From assembly GCA_020628375.1 (NCBI GenBank), contig JAHDFD010000004.1, forward strand, positions 62,001 through 126,000: a stretch of 64,000 nucleotides of DNA. The letters are read 5' to 3'. Below, one piece after another: positions 53,177 through 62,018 of the stretch. The translations under genes were made by a program, and so were the position numbers. The notes beneath the pieces were generated by a model. The model saw only the letters and a list, made by a program, of their open reading frames with translations, did no database searches and was not told the origin of the DNA. The DNA comes from Chitinophagales bacterium (GTDB lineage Bacteria; Bacteroidota; Bacteroidia; Chitinophagales; UBA2359). How positions within the stretch are numbered: position 1 is the stretch's first letter; each line of letters opens with the position of its first letter.

Positions 53177-53774
53177 GGGTTAATTTTTGTTTGTTTGTCC
53201 AGCCAATCCAGTAAAAGAGTGCTAATAAGGTCAATCCGATAAACAATACCTGCCAAACGCTGACGTGCATAAACTCGAATAAGTCGGGGGCATGCGCTTT
53301 AAATAAATACAAACTTATTATTCTGAATAAATTCAGTAAGACAAGAAATAAAGTTCCGAACAACAAACCTTTCATTTTATTATTCCAACTTGTTGGGAAG
53401 ATAAGCACAGCTGTATAAAAAATAGCAAGCCCTTCAATTCCATCACAACCATTCTGAATATTGATAGAAAAATTGCGCTCACTTAAAGAATTGCCAATTG
53501 CTTTTACAGGATAACCAAAAACTTTAAGGATCAAACCGCTAGCTTGGGCATATAAAGTTGATACGGGTGCAACTATATAATCCTGAAATATTCCACTTGG
53601 CCAGATCAAATAAAAGACCAATATGATCAATAAAAACTGTATTAATAAACGATTGGTTTGATTAGTCCAAATTGTAGAAAATGAAAAACCTTTTTTTTGC
53701 TGTTTTTGTCTTTCAGCTTCTCGTGCTTTTTGTTTTTCAAGTTTCCTTTGTTCTTTTTTGTTCTTCTTCGCCAC
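53169..53774 (-). CDS. Exosortase family protein, XrtH-like
   Basis: A 201-residue membrane cysteine protease-transpeptidase. A charged Lys/Glu/Gln-rich N terminus (1-30) precedes about five to six helices. The catalytic triad is C110 in NGCDGIEG, R151 in LNLFRI and H170 in FEFMHVSVWQ, all in the expected exosortase/archaeosortase positions. NGC-x-G-x-E fits XrtH, the type tied to IPTLxxWG-CTERM sorting signals. Two proteins with VPTMGEWG motifs are encoded nearby, which supports the pairing. The start codon is GTG at 53774. It overlaps the partner membrane protein gene by 8 nt. Confidence 0.87.
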   Translation of the reverse strand: MAKKNKKEQRKLEKQKAREAERQKQQKKGFSFSTIWTNQTNRLLIQFLLIILVFYLIWPSGIFQDYIVAPVSTLYAQASGLILKVFGYPVKAIGNSLSERNFSINIQNGCDGIEGLAIFYTAVLIFPTSWNNKMKGLLFGTLFLVLLNLFRIISLYLFKAHAPDLFEFMHVSVWQVLFIGLTLLALFYWIGWTNKQKLTHE

Positions 53775-53894
53775 AGGTTCAATTTTGGGTGTAAAATAGT
53801 AAATTCAACAGAATAGTCCAAATCTATTTTTCACCATAAATTATTCGACTTTAAAGTTTTAAGATAGCCTTTTTAATTCACTAAGCAACAAAAA

Positions 53895-53924
53895 ATCCCT
53901 CACACAAAAACATGTATGAGGGAT
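53895..53924 (-). terminator. Terminator of the first CTERM protein gene
   Basis: An 8-bp stem (ATCCCTCA 53895-53902 with TGAGGGAT 53917-53924) and 14-nt loop. On the minus strand TTTTTGTTGC follows. It lies 53 bp past the stop codon. Confidence 0.7.
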
Positions 53925-53976
53925 ATAAGGCTAATCAATGAGAGTAGATTGGCTACTATTTTCGTTGCATATATAT

Positions 53977-55635
53977 TTACTTGTTATTAGCAAGCACCAA
54001 TAGGTGTACTAAGTAAGTAAAGATCGGTGCTGCAATAGCACATCCAATTACATCAACAGTAGTAAAGAAACCGTAGAATGTCAAAGCATATACTGAAGTA
54101 AAAGCTAATAAGATTACCGTTAGCATAGCTGCTTGTATAAATATTGCTTTGTTAAACGGATAAGCGTTTACATTTCTCCAATCGAAACGAACTGAGCTTC
54201 CATTAGCTAACTGTGTTTGACCTGCTACTGAATATAACATAGTAAAGTTCAAGGTTAATAAGGCTAAGATAATTAATCCCCATTCGCCCATAGTTGGCAC
54301 ATCGTCTCCTACTGGAGGCTCAACATCACAAGGATCACATGAACCACCGCAATCAACACCCGTTTCATCGCCGTTCATCATGCCGTCATCACAAGTTGGT
54401 GTTGGCTCGGTATCACAAGGATCACATGAACCACCACAATCAACGCCCGTTTCATCGCCATTCATCATACCATCATCACAAGTTGGATCTATTGGTGAAA
54501 TTGGTGTTCCTGCGCATGAACAGTCATCAAGAATAATATCATTTTCTGTATTTGCATCCAAATCATCACAAGGTTCTCCAACTGTCACACCTGCATCGGC
54601 ACATGGATCAGAATTATCACCACAAGATGGAACTGAACCATCGTCTGGTGCAGGGTTTGAAGCACTCTGGAAAGGAGAAGCATCACCAATTGTTAAGGTA
54701 GGAATACTTTCTGTATCTGGACCTGTTAAGCTACAGTTTGGAGAGCTGAACTCTATTACCCATTCGACGCCTAATACTCTGAATACTAATTCACCATCAA
54801 CATCAGTAGCCGGATCTCCTGAAATGTAAGATAATCTATTACTTCCCCAAGTTACTTCCCAGGTTATATCTGGATTTACGCCTAACCATGAAACCGTTAA
54901 TAATAATTCTTCTTCACCCTGATCGTTAATTATAGAGCAGTAAGAAAAATTACAAAGCTCTATTCCATCACAAGCAAAATGGGCATCCTGACAAGTAGAG
55001 CTTACTGCTGCAATAACTTCGGCAGGTGCTACAGTAGTATTATCAAGTGAATCATCTCCATCATTTTCGTCAGCTATTTCCAAACCAGAAACCAACCAAT
55101 TCGAAGCATCTTCAAAAATACCATCATTATTTGAACTACTTCCGCCATTCGGACAACGACCATCTTTACTTTTTGCCCATCCATCGTTAAACTCCCAATT
55201 TGCTCCACTTCCTGAATCGTTTGAGCCAAACTGATCCTGAACGTTTCCTAAGCAAGAAAGAACGAAATTATCTCTACCGTCATTACTAACACTAGAGTCG
55301 TAGAAATCGGCTGCAAAACCATAATAAGCAACAAAATCGGCTGCATCTTCTTCATCTTGTCCTATCCAAAAACAATCGCCAGCCGAACCAGACAGGGCAG
55401 GAAAAGAAACTTCCGGACCTACTAATTCGTCGGTAGCAACTACCTGACTAACAATATTCAATGAATAAATACTCATGTCTGCAACATCACCTGTTAAACA
55501 AACCTGAATTGCATCAGCATCTACGTCTGGTGCATCTACAATTGTAGCAATGATCATTTTGCCACAATCATTACATTGTGCTCCCAAAACAAAAGGGATA
55601 CAGGAAAGCATAAAAGCATAAAAAATTCTCTTCAT
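53977..55635 (-). CDS. Secreted PTMGEWG-CTERM protein with extended membrane tail, copy 1
   Basis: A 552-residue exported protein with a signal peptide (MKRIFYAFMLSCIPFVLGAQ). The N-terminal part resembles lamin-tail/endonuclease-type surface domains (VCLTGDVADMSIYSLNI; FGSNDSGSGANWEFNDGWAK). A DLDANTENDIILDDCSCAG segment and two 29-residue Cys-rich repeats (CDDGMMNGDETGVDCGGSC) follow. The sorting motif VPTMGEWG is at about 446-453, then helix LIILALLTLNFTML. Unlike normal CTERMs it does not end soon after: ~85 more residues add two helices (about 499-525 and 528-549). ATG 55635 replaces a longer frame lacking a leading signal peptide. It is a probable XrtH substrate. Confidence 0.85.
   Translation of the reverse strand: MKRIFYAFMLSCIPFVLGAQCNDCGKMIIATIVDAPDVDADAIQVCLTGDVADMSIYSLNIVSQVVATDELVGPEVSFPALSGSAGDCFWIGQDEEDAADFVAYYGFAADFYDSSVSNDGRDNFVLSCLGNVQDQFGSNDSGSGANWEFNDGWAKSKDGRCPNGGSSSNNDGIFEDASNWLVSGLEIADENDGDDSLDNTTVAPAEVIAAVSSTCQDAHFACDGIELCNFSYCSIINDQGEEELLLTVSWLGVNPDITWEVTWGSNRLSYISGDPATDVDGELVFRVLGVEWVIEFSSPNCSLTGPDTESIPTLTIGDASPFQSASNPAPDDGSVPSCGDNSDPCADAGVTVGEPCDDLDANTENDIILDDCSCAGTPISPIDPTCDDGMMNGDETGVDCGGSCDPCDTEPTPTCDDGMMNGDETGVDCGGSCDPCDVEPPVGDDVPTMGEWGLIILALLTLNFTMLYSVAGQTQLANGSSVRFDWRNVNAYPFNKAIFIQAAMLTVILLAFTSVYALTFYGFFTTVDVIGCAIAAPIFTYLVHLLVLANNK
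54326..54486. repeat. Two 87-bp Cys-rich repeats in CTERM gene 1
   Basis: 74-bp units at 54326-54399 and 54413-54486 with an 87-bp period, encoding CDDGMMNGDETGVDCGGSC. The same pair is present in the second CTERM gene at 59267-59427. Confidence 0.88.
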
Positions 55636-55893
55636 AGCAAATAAAAGTTTATAAGATTTATATAAATTAAGATTGAATTTCAATAAATTTGAAACCACAC
55701 TCGACACTTTCCCCTTTGCGTGAGTGTGATTCCAATGAAATAACTGATACGAAGAAAGACTGCTTTTTGCTAATAAAATAGCCAAATCAGCCCTTAAACT
55801 TAAACTCTCAACACAAAAAATAAATACATAAAAAACTAAAAAACAATCACTTACAACAAAAGAAGCTTAACATTTTAGCTTAATATCAGTTAC

Positions 55894-57378
55894 ATGAAAA
55901 GTAAAGACACGCTATTTACCCTAGTTCATTCTATGTCAAAGAGTGAAAAACGACATTTCAAACTACGGTTTTCCGGAACCAAGAAAAGTAGTCATATAAA
56001 ATTATTCGATGCCCTTTCAGCTCAGGAAAAATATGATGAAGGCCAATTGAAAAGAAAATTTAAAGATGAAAAGTTTATAAAGCACTTACCAGTCATAAAA
56101 AACCAACTTCAGGAAAAAATACTAACAAGCTTAAATGAACAGCATAGCGATAAAGACTTAGGCTTGTTCATTCACAATAAGTTGAATCATGCGAGTATAT
56201 TGTATCAAAGAGGCTTATACGAGCAGGCTCGTAAACAAGTTAGTAAGATCAAGGAACTCATTATTGAACATGAGTTTTATGAATTCTCTTATTTACTATT
56301 TCGTAAGCAAGCTATTTTCTGGCAGCAAGAACAATTTATCAATACAAGTTTAGAAGAGATAAAAGCCTTTGAACTTTTTTCTTCTGAAGGCTTACAAAGT
56401 ACCATGCAGGAAATAGAAATGCTTTCTGCTATGCAACGTTTTAATAAGTTAGCTAAAACCATTGGTTTTGTAAAAAGTGATTCAGATAGTTCAGCTTATC
56501 ATCAAATATTGAATGAATCTATTTTTCAATCTGAAGAAATACTTGACTCAAGTAAAACCAGGTATAATTATCATTTTGTACTAAGTGCTTTTTATTTACT
56601 GCATAAAAATGAAAAAAAGTGTATTGACCATAGTTTGAAAGCTTTAGAGATCACTAAAGAAAAAGCCCAAAAGAATGAACGTTATATTAATGCCTATATC
56701 GGCTCATTAGCAAATACAATTTCCTATTTAATTACTTTCAGACAATATCGTTACTATAAATTCTTTAAAGAACAGCTTGAAAAATTAAAAGCGATGATCA
56801 ATAATGCCAACTTATTTGGTGTTAAACAACGCTTTGAAACGCTGAAATTAGCTGAATTGCAATATGTACTTTTGTCTGATGAAAGAAATGCAACGATTAA
56901 AACCAGCTCTTTAATTCTTGAATTGGAAACTATTGATAATACCTCAAAGAGTTTAAGCACAACTAGTGTTTTGTACTATGTTGCTTACGGCAAATTCAAA
57001 TTAAAAAAATACAGGGCTTGCCTTGAATCGCTGGATTTGTTAAATCAAAAAACCATTGGAAAAACTAATTCTCTTTATACTTCAGCTATATTACTAAGGA
57101 TTATTTGTCATTTATCAATGCGGGATTTTGAGTACATGGAAGCGCTTTTACGTAATTCAAAAAGAGCATTAGAAAAAAATAACACTTATGGAATTCATGA
57201 AAAACAATTTTTCCGATTTGTTAAAAAACTGGTACGATTTCAGAATAATAAAGACAAATTGGAACAGGCTTATCAAGACTATTTAGAATATTTAGCTAGT
57301 TTAGCAGTTTTGGAATGGAATGCAAATATCTATTTCAATTTTGAAGCCTGGCTCAGATCATTACAAAAGAACAGTTAG
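55894..57378 (+). CDS. Paralogous alpha-helical protein A, unknown family
   Basis: A 494-residue soluble protein, apparently all helical. The N-terminal signature is TLVHSMSKSEKRHFK (9-23), then IKLFDALSAQEKYDEGQLKRKF and KHLPVIKNQLQEKIL. The middle has TPR-like helical pairs (ILYQRGLYEQARKQ). The C terminus has YMEALLRNSKRALEKN and ends in YFNFEAWLRSLQ. No signal peptide, so it is probably cytoplasmic. Three homologues lie in this window (57382, 60516, 62472). I do not know the function; a scaffold or sensor role in an alpha-solenoid is an inference. The next paralogue starts 3 bp after its stop. Confidence 0.8.
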   Translation: MKSKDTLFTLVHSMSKSEKRHFKLRFSGTKKSSHIKLFDALSAQEKYDEGQLKRKFKDEKFIKHLPVIKNQLQEKILTSLNEQHSDKDLGLFIHNKLNHASILYQRGLYEQARKQVSKIKELIIEHEFYEFSYLLFRKQAIFWQQEQFINTSLEEIKAFELFSSEGLQSTMQEIEMLSAMQRFNKLAKTIGFVKSDSDSSAYHQILNESIFQSEEILDSSKTRYNYHFVLSAFYLLHKNEKKCIDHSLKALEITKEKAQKNERYINAYIGSLANTISYLITFRQYRYYKFFKEQLEKLKAMINNANLFGVKQRFETLKLAELQYVLLSDERNATIKTSSLILELETIDNTSKSLSTTSVLYYVAYGKFKLKKYRACLESLDLLNQKTIGKTNSLYTSAILLRIICHLSMRDFEYMEALLRNSKRALEKNNTYGIHEKQFFRFVKKLVRFQNNKDKLEQAYQDYLEYLASLAVLEWNANIYFNFEAWLRSLQKNS

Positions 57379-57381
57379 ATT

Positions 57382-58851
57382 ATGAAAAGCAATGATGCAT
57401 TACATGTACTCATCCATTCGATGAGTAAAAGTGAAAAAAGGCATTTTAAGATTTATCAGGGTAGTGGTAAGAAAAGTAATTATATAAAATTATTCGATGC
57501 TATTGATAAACAGGAAGAATACAATGAAGATCAACTGAAAGTAAAATTCAAAAATGAAAAATTCGTCAAACATATCCATGTAATAAAAAATCAACTAGGC
57601 GAAAAAATTCTGACTTCACTCCGCGAATTCCATCGAGAAAAGAACCCCAATCAACTTATATTGGATAAAATCGCTGATGCTGATATACTTTATCAGCGCG
57701 GTTTGTATGATATGTCGTTCAAATATCTCGAAAAAGCCCGTGAGCTTATAGAAGAACACGAAAGTTACGGTTTGTTCATTAATTATTATTCGGCTAAAGT
57801 ATTACTATGGCAAAAAGAAGGCATGCTTAAGACTTCTGAAGAAGAGTTGAATCATATCTCTGAAGAGGCAAGTGATTTTCTTGATTATCAGCAAAGTCAT
57901 ATCGATATGCTGAAAGTTAGTCAACTGCTGAATAAAAAAGCAAAAACGGTGGGCTACCCACGTAATGAGAAAGAGCGAAAAGTATTTGAAGATATTATGT
58001 CAGCAACGATCATGACCGACATCTCGAAAGTAAAAACAACAAAAGCAAAGTTTAACTTTTATACTAATTATTCCTTCTTCTATTTACTAACGGGACAGAA
58101 GGAGCTATGTCTCGAAAATAATTTGAAAGCCATTGAGGCAATTGAACAGAAAGCATTAAGTAATAATAGCTTTGTACTTGATTATATCAGAGGTCTTTCT
58201 AATCTTTTGTATTTGACCATTACCTTTAAAGATTTCGATTATTATAAATCTATTAAGGAGAAACTAAAAAATGTAACGACCATAGCTTCTCACGATAGTT
58301 CTACCAAAAAGTTAGGCGATTTAAAACTGATCGAGCTGCAATATCTGACCTTAACGAATAGTGAGATCGAAACTTCCAGAATACAAGAGTTAATCAATGA
58401 ATTGGAGGAATGGATTCAGAAAACAGAAATTACACCCAATGACAAAACAACCATGACCTATTATGTGGCTGTGGCTTATTTTATGCTTAAAGAACATGAT
58501 ACTTGCTTAGATAAGCTTTATCCACTTATAGACAATCAAAAAGGTAAGATTAACCCTTTATTTTTATCTGTGTATCTGCTTGTTTTACTATGTCATTATG
58601 AATTGAAAAATTACGAGTACTTAAACTCATTACTTCGAAACACAAAACGTACACTACTCAATCAAAATTTATACGGAAGCTTTGAAACTGAAGTATTCAA
58701 TTATATCAGAAAAGGCTGTATGTATGATAAAGATCCTAAGAAAATGAAGAAATATAAGCAGGCTTTACTTAAACAGATTCAGGAAACCCCAAAAGAAGAA
58801 GCCTCTGCATTATTCTACTTCAACTACGAAAGATGGCTGAACGAAAGCTAA
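57382..58851 (+). CDS. Paralogous alpha-helical protein B, unknown family
   Basis: A 489-residue homologue of protein A, with the same opening (VLIHSMSKSEKRHFKI), IKLFDAIDKQEEYNEDQLKVKF, ILYQRGLYDMSFKYLEKARELI and an ending YFNYERWLNES. It starts 3 bp after gene A's stop, so A and B form an operon. No catalytic motif, signal peptide or membrane helix is visible. The C-terminal half contains YLNSLLRNTKRTLL, matching the RNSKRAL block of A and D. Confidence 0.8.
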   Translation: MKSNDALHVLIHSMSKSEKRHFKIYQGSGKKSNYIKLFDAIDKQEEYNEDQLKVKFKNEKFVKHIHVIKNQLGEKILTSLREFHREKNPNQLILDKIADADILYQRGLYDMSFKYLEKARELIEEHESYGLFINYYSAKVLLWQKEGMLKTSEEELNHISEEASDFLDYQQSHIDMLKVSQLLNKKAKTVGYPRNEKERKVFEDIMSATIMTDISKVKTTKAKFNFYTNYSFFYLLTGQKELCLENNLKAIEAIEQKALSNNSFVLDYIRGLSNLLYLTITFKDFDYYKSIKEKLKNVTTIASHDSSTKKLGDLKLIELQYLTLTNSEIETSRIQELINELEEWIQKTEITPNDKTTMTYYVAVAYFMLKEHDTCLDKLYPLIDNQKGKINPLFLSVYLLVLLCHYELKNYEYLNSLLRNTKRTLLNQNLYGSFETEVFNYIRKGCMYDKDPKKMKKYKQALLKQIQETPKEEASALFYFNYERWLNES

Positions 58852-58865
58852 TAACAAAAAAGCCC

Positions 58866-58882
58866 CTGTACTAAAAGTACAG
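58866..58882 (-). terminator. Weak hairpin between convergent genes
   Basis: A 7-bp stem (CTGTACT/AGTACAG) with an AAA loop. On the minus strand GGGGCTTTTTTG follows, so it probably ends the second CTERM gene, 30 bp past its stop. Confidence 0.6.
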
Positions 58883-58911
58883 ATACCAATTTTGTAAAGA
58901 GTAAGTAATAA

Positions 58912-60303
58912 TTACTGCTCTTTCTGATTCAGTAAAACAATTAAGTGAATCATATAAGTAAAGATCGGAGCCGCTATAGCGCACCCAACAACATCTACAA
59001 CAGTTAAGAAACCATAGAATGCTAAGGCATAAATTGTAGTAAATGCTAACAATACAGCCGTTAACATTGCAGCATGTACAAATATTTCTTTATTGAACGG
59101 ATAAGCATTTACATTTTTCCATTCGAAACGAACTGTACTTCCATTAGCTAATTGAGTTTGACCTGCTACTGAATATAACATAGTAAAGTTCAAGGTTAAT
59201 AAAGCAAGAATAATCAATCCCCATTCGCCCATAGTTGGTACATCATCACCAACTGGAGGCTCTACATCACAAGGATCACAAGATCCACCACAATCAATGC
59301 CTGTTTCATCGCCATTCATCATACCATCATCACAAGTTGGCGTTGGCTCAGTTTCACATGGTTCACAAGAACCTCCACAATCAACGCCTGTCTCATCACC
59401 GTTCATCATGCCATCATCACAGGTTGGATCTACCGGAGAAATTGGTGTTCCTGAACATACACAAGCAGTGTATATATCATTTTCTGTATTGTCATCTCCA
59501 TCATCACAGGTTGTTCCATCGGCAATTGCTCCTACAGAAGCATCGCTATCATCACAATCTAGATCTGCACAAACACCATCAGCATCTGCATCTCCGCCTG
59601 CATTAGCACATGGGTCAGCAACTGGCTCGCCACATGGTTCCGGAGCATTATAAACAGGCGAAATTCCACTTTCATCTGTAACAGCAATGTTGTCTAAAGA
59701 AATTTGCTCTGACCCGGCATTATTCAGCACACAAATTTGTAATTGGAAAGTTGAGCTTGCCGCAATAGAACCAGTTACAGTCGCAGGAATCAAACTTGAA
59801 GTTGACCAATCTCCGGCATCTGGCAAATCACCTACTAAAGTATGAACACCATCACTGAATTCACCTCCGGTAAGGGTTGAAGCAACACCATCGGCAATTA
59901 AGTTTATATCTACGAAATCTTCAGGCTCAAGATCTCCACTTTCAATAACATCTACTGAAATAGAAATTGTTGTAGCACCACCGAGTGTTAATATTGGCGT
60001 ATTAAAGCATAAAATTGCTTCAGCATCCTGAAATTCAAGTACACCTGAAGACTGTGTTTCAGCATTATCTCCAGAAGCTGTTAAAGTCGTAATGTCTCCT
60101 GCTGCAGATAAAAACCAACCATCGCCTGCTTGTGGACTGTATGTACCACAAGCAGTTATATCATCGGTATCGCATGGACCTGCTAATTCAGCAGCGTCGC
60201 AAGTATCGAAGTCGGTAAAATCTTCAGAAAAAATGACTGTCTGAGCATTTACATTAAAGCACATTAAAAAACATGCAAAGAAAAGTGCGGGGAAATTTTT
60301 CAT
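58912..60303 (-). CDS. Secreted PTMGEWG-CTERM protein with extended membrane tail, copy 2
   Basis: A 463-residue exported protein with a signal peptide (residues 1-20, ending VNAQ). The N-terminal domain (about 22-215) looks like a carbohydrate-binding or jelly-roll module (FSEDFTDFDTCDAAEL; STFQLQICVLNNAGSEQISL). Ca2+-type DxD repeats (GGDADADGVCADLDCDDSD) and the two 29-residue Cys-rich repeats follow. The motif VPTMGEWG (about 355-362) and the 107-residue C-terminal module are about 88 of 107 identical to those of the 53977 gene, by eye count. The N-terminal domains are unrelated, so only the sorting module is shared. It is a probable XrtH substrate. Confidence 0.85.
   Translation of the reverse strand: MKNFPALFFACFLMCFNVNAQTVIFSEDFTDFDTCDAAELAGPCDTDDITACGTYSPQAGDGWFLSAAGDITTLTASGDNAETQSSGVLEFQDAEAILCFNTPILTLGGATTISISVDVIESGDLEPEDFVDINLIADGVASTLTGGEFSDGVHTLVGDLPDAGDWSTSSLIPATVTGSIAASSTFQLQICVLNNAGSEQISLDNIAVTDESGISPVYNAPEPCGEPVADPCANAGGDADADGVCADLDCDDSDASVGAIADGTTCDDGDDNTENDIYTACVCSGTPISPVDPTCDDGMMNGDETGVDCGGSCEPCETEPTPTCDDGMMNGDETGIDCGGSCDPCDVEPPVGDDVPTMGEWGLIILALLTLNFTMLYSVAGQTQLANGSTVRFEWKNVNAYPFNKEIFVHAAMLTAVLLAFTTIYALAFYGFLTVVDVVGCAIAAPIFTYMIHLIVLLNQKEQ
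59267..59427. repeat. Two 87-bp Cys-rich repeats in CTERM gene 2
   Basis: 74-bp units at 59267-59340 and 59354-59427 with the same 87-bp period as 54326-54486. The duplication therefore predates or accompanied the copying of the whole C-terminal module. Confidence 0.88.
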
Positions 60304-60515
60304 AATTTTCGATTAAATATTTATTTAGTTTTATTTTAATTTGTAATCTATCTGATTATGTGTTAATTAAGGGTAGTTTATCAAATTTTACAAATTTCTA
60401 ATTGGCAGTGAATAAAATGAAATACAATTATCATGTAACATTATAGTTTACGACTATTTCAACAGCACTTAATTTATTAAAAATCAATTAGTTACACTAA
60501 AAAATATTATAATAT

Positions 60516-62018
60516 ATGAGTCGGAAGCGGTTTTTATACGATTTAATCCATTCTTTGAACAATACAGAACTACGCTTTTGCAAAAAATACATTCAGGCTT
60601 TTGAAGCTAAAAGCAGTGATTTTATTTTATTATTAGAAGCCATTTTAAAACAAAAATCGTTCGATGAAAAAACGCTGAAAACAGCACTGAAAAAACACAG
60701 CTTCATTAAGCATTTTCCCGTTTATAAAAACTTACTTTTTAATTCCATTTTGAAAGCACTTCGTATCTATTATCAAGAAGAAATTGATATAGATAAGCTT
60801 TTTATTTTAGAAAAAAATTATAGAATATTAAAGAACAGAGGCTTACCAGCAATAGCCAATATCCAATTGGATAAAGCAATACATTTATCAGATGAAGTGG
60901 AAGCCTTAATTAATAAAATAAGGTTAGGACAATGGCAAAACAACAGACTCTCTAATCTTGAAATTTACAGAGATGACAAAGCCGCCAATAATAATTTTGT
61001 TGACATTCCGGCACTTTGCGATCAATTAAAATATTATTATGTATTTGAATCCTTAGCAAAAAAAATTGATAAGATCATTCTGAAAAGCAGTATGCGCAAA
61101 GCAGAAGATATTGAACAATTAAATACGCTTTTACACTCTGAACCACTAACAATCAATGTGAACCTTCTAAGTGTTAGGACTCGCGTATTTTATTATCATT
61201 CCAGGGCTTCCTGTTTTCTTGGATTAAAACAATATACCGCTTTTACCGAAGCCAATATGGCACTATACGATCTTTTCGATGAATACCCTAAAATATTGGA
61301 TACCGAACCATTTGCTAAAATTATAACTTACAGAAATCTTATCTGGGGCTTGCTTAGAACACGAGAGCAACTAGAAGATATTGATCCTTACATAGAAAAA
61401 TATAAGAAATTTATTGACAGCTTCAAAGGCAAAAAAAGAAGTGCTATTCAATATGAGCGTCGAATGCTCGATTGTACTTTTGGTTTTCAGTTAAACTTCT
61501 ATTTATATAGAAAAGAATACCGCTCAGCCTTTGAGTATGCGAAAAAATTGAATGAAGCGGTAAATAAGAAAGCTGATAAGCTCTCTCTTTATCACACCAT
61601 AAATTATAAATATGAAATAGCCTACACTTTTTGGTGTAATGGTTTACTAAAAGAAGCCCAACAAGCACTTATGGTACTACTAAATGAAGAAAATCTAAAT
61701 ATCAGGAATGATGTTTTTGCTTTTACTCATTTGTTGAATGCTTTAATAGAATATGAGCATAAGAATTTCGAGTTACTTGGTTATCAATTAACCAATCTTA
61801 AGTTAAAGCTTAAGCGCCGAGATTACTTTTATTCTTTTGAAAAAGCGATTATAGAAATGCTCTCCAAATTGGTTAAACAGCCAAATAAGAAAAATGCAAT
61901 TAAAATCTTTGAACAGTATGAAAAAATATTTTCAGATCTAAATAAATTCGATACAGAAACAGAAGCGTTTGAAAGGTTAAACATTATGTGGTGGATCAGG
62001 AAACAGTTAAAATCTTAA
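60516..62018 (+). CDS. Paralogous alpha-helical protein C, divergent member
   Basis: A 500-residue homologue of A, B and D, but the most divergent. The opening DLIHSLNNTELRFCKKYI replaces the HSMSKSEKRxFK signature, and KHFPVYKNLLFNSILKAL corresponds to the KHxxVxKxQLxEKI block. It ends with LNIMWWIRKQLKS instead of YFNFExWL. It is all helical, has no signal peptide, and its function is unknown. It is separated from B by the convergent CTERM gene 2, suggesting that the CTERM gene was inserted into, or the family expanded around, the array. Confidence 0.75.
   Translation: MSRKRFLYDLIHSLNNTELRFCKKYIQAFEAKSSDFILLLEAILKQKSFDEKTLKTALKKHSFIKHFPVYKNLLFNSILKALRIYYQEEIDIDKLFILEKNYRILKNRGLPAIANIQLDKAIHLSDEVEALINKIRLGQWQNNRLSNLEIYRDDKAANNNFVDIPALCDQLKYYYVFESLAKKIDKIILKSSMRKAEDIEQLNTLLHSEPLTINVNLLSVRTRVFYYHSRASCFLGLKQYTAFTEANMALYDLFDEYPKILDTEPFAKIITYRNLIWGLLRTREQLEDIDPYIEKYKKFIDSFKGKKRSAIQYERRMLDCTFGFQLNFYLYRKEYRSAFEYAKKLNEAVNKKADKLSLYHTINYKYEIAYTFWCNGLLKEAQQALMVLLNEENLNIRNDVFAFTHLLNALIEYEHKNFELLGYQLTNLKLKLKRRDYFYSFEKAIIEMLSKLVKQPNKKNAIKIFEQYEKIFSDLNKFDTETEAFERLNIMWWIRKQLKS

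Noticed and set aside
54380-54829. 149-codon plus-strand frame over CTERM gene 1
   Set aside because: It arises from the complement of the Cys-rich repeats and has no independent support; the same artefact appears at 59297-59653.
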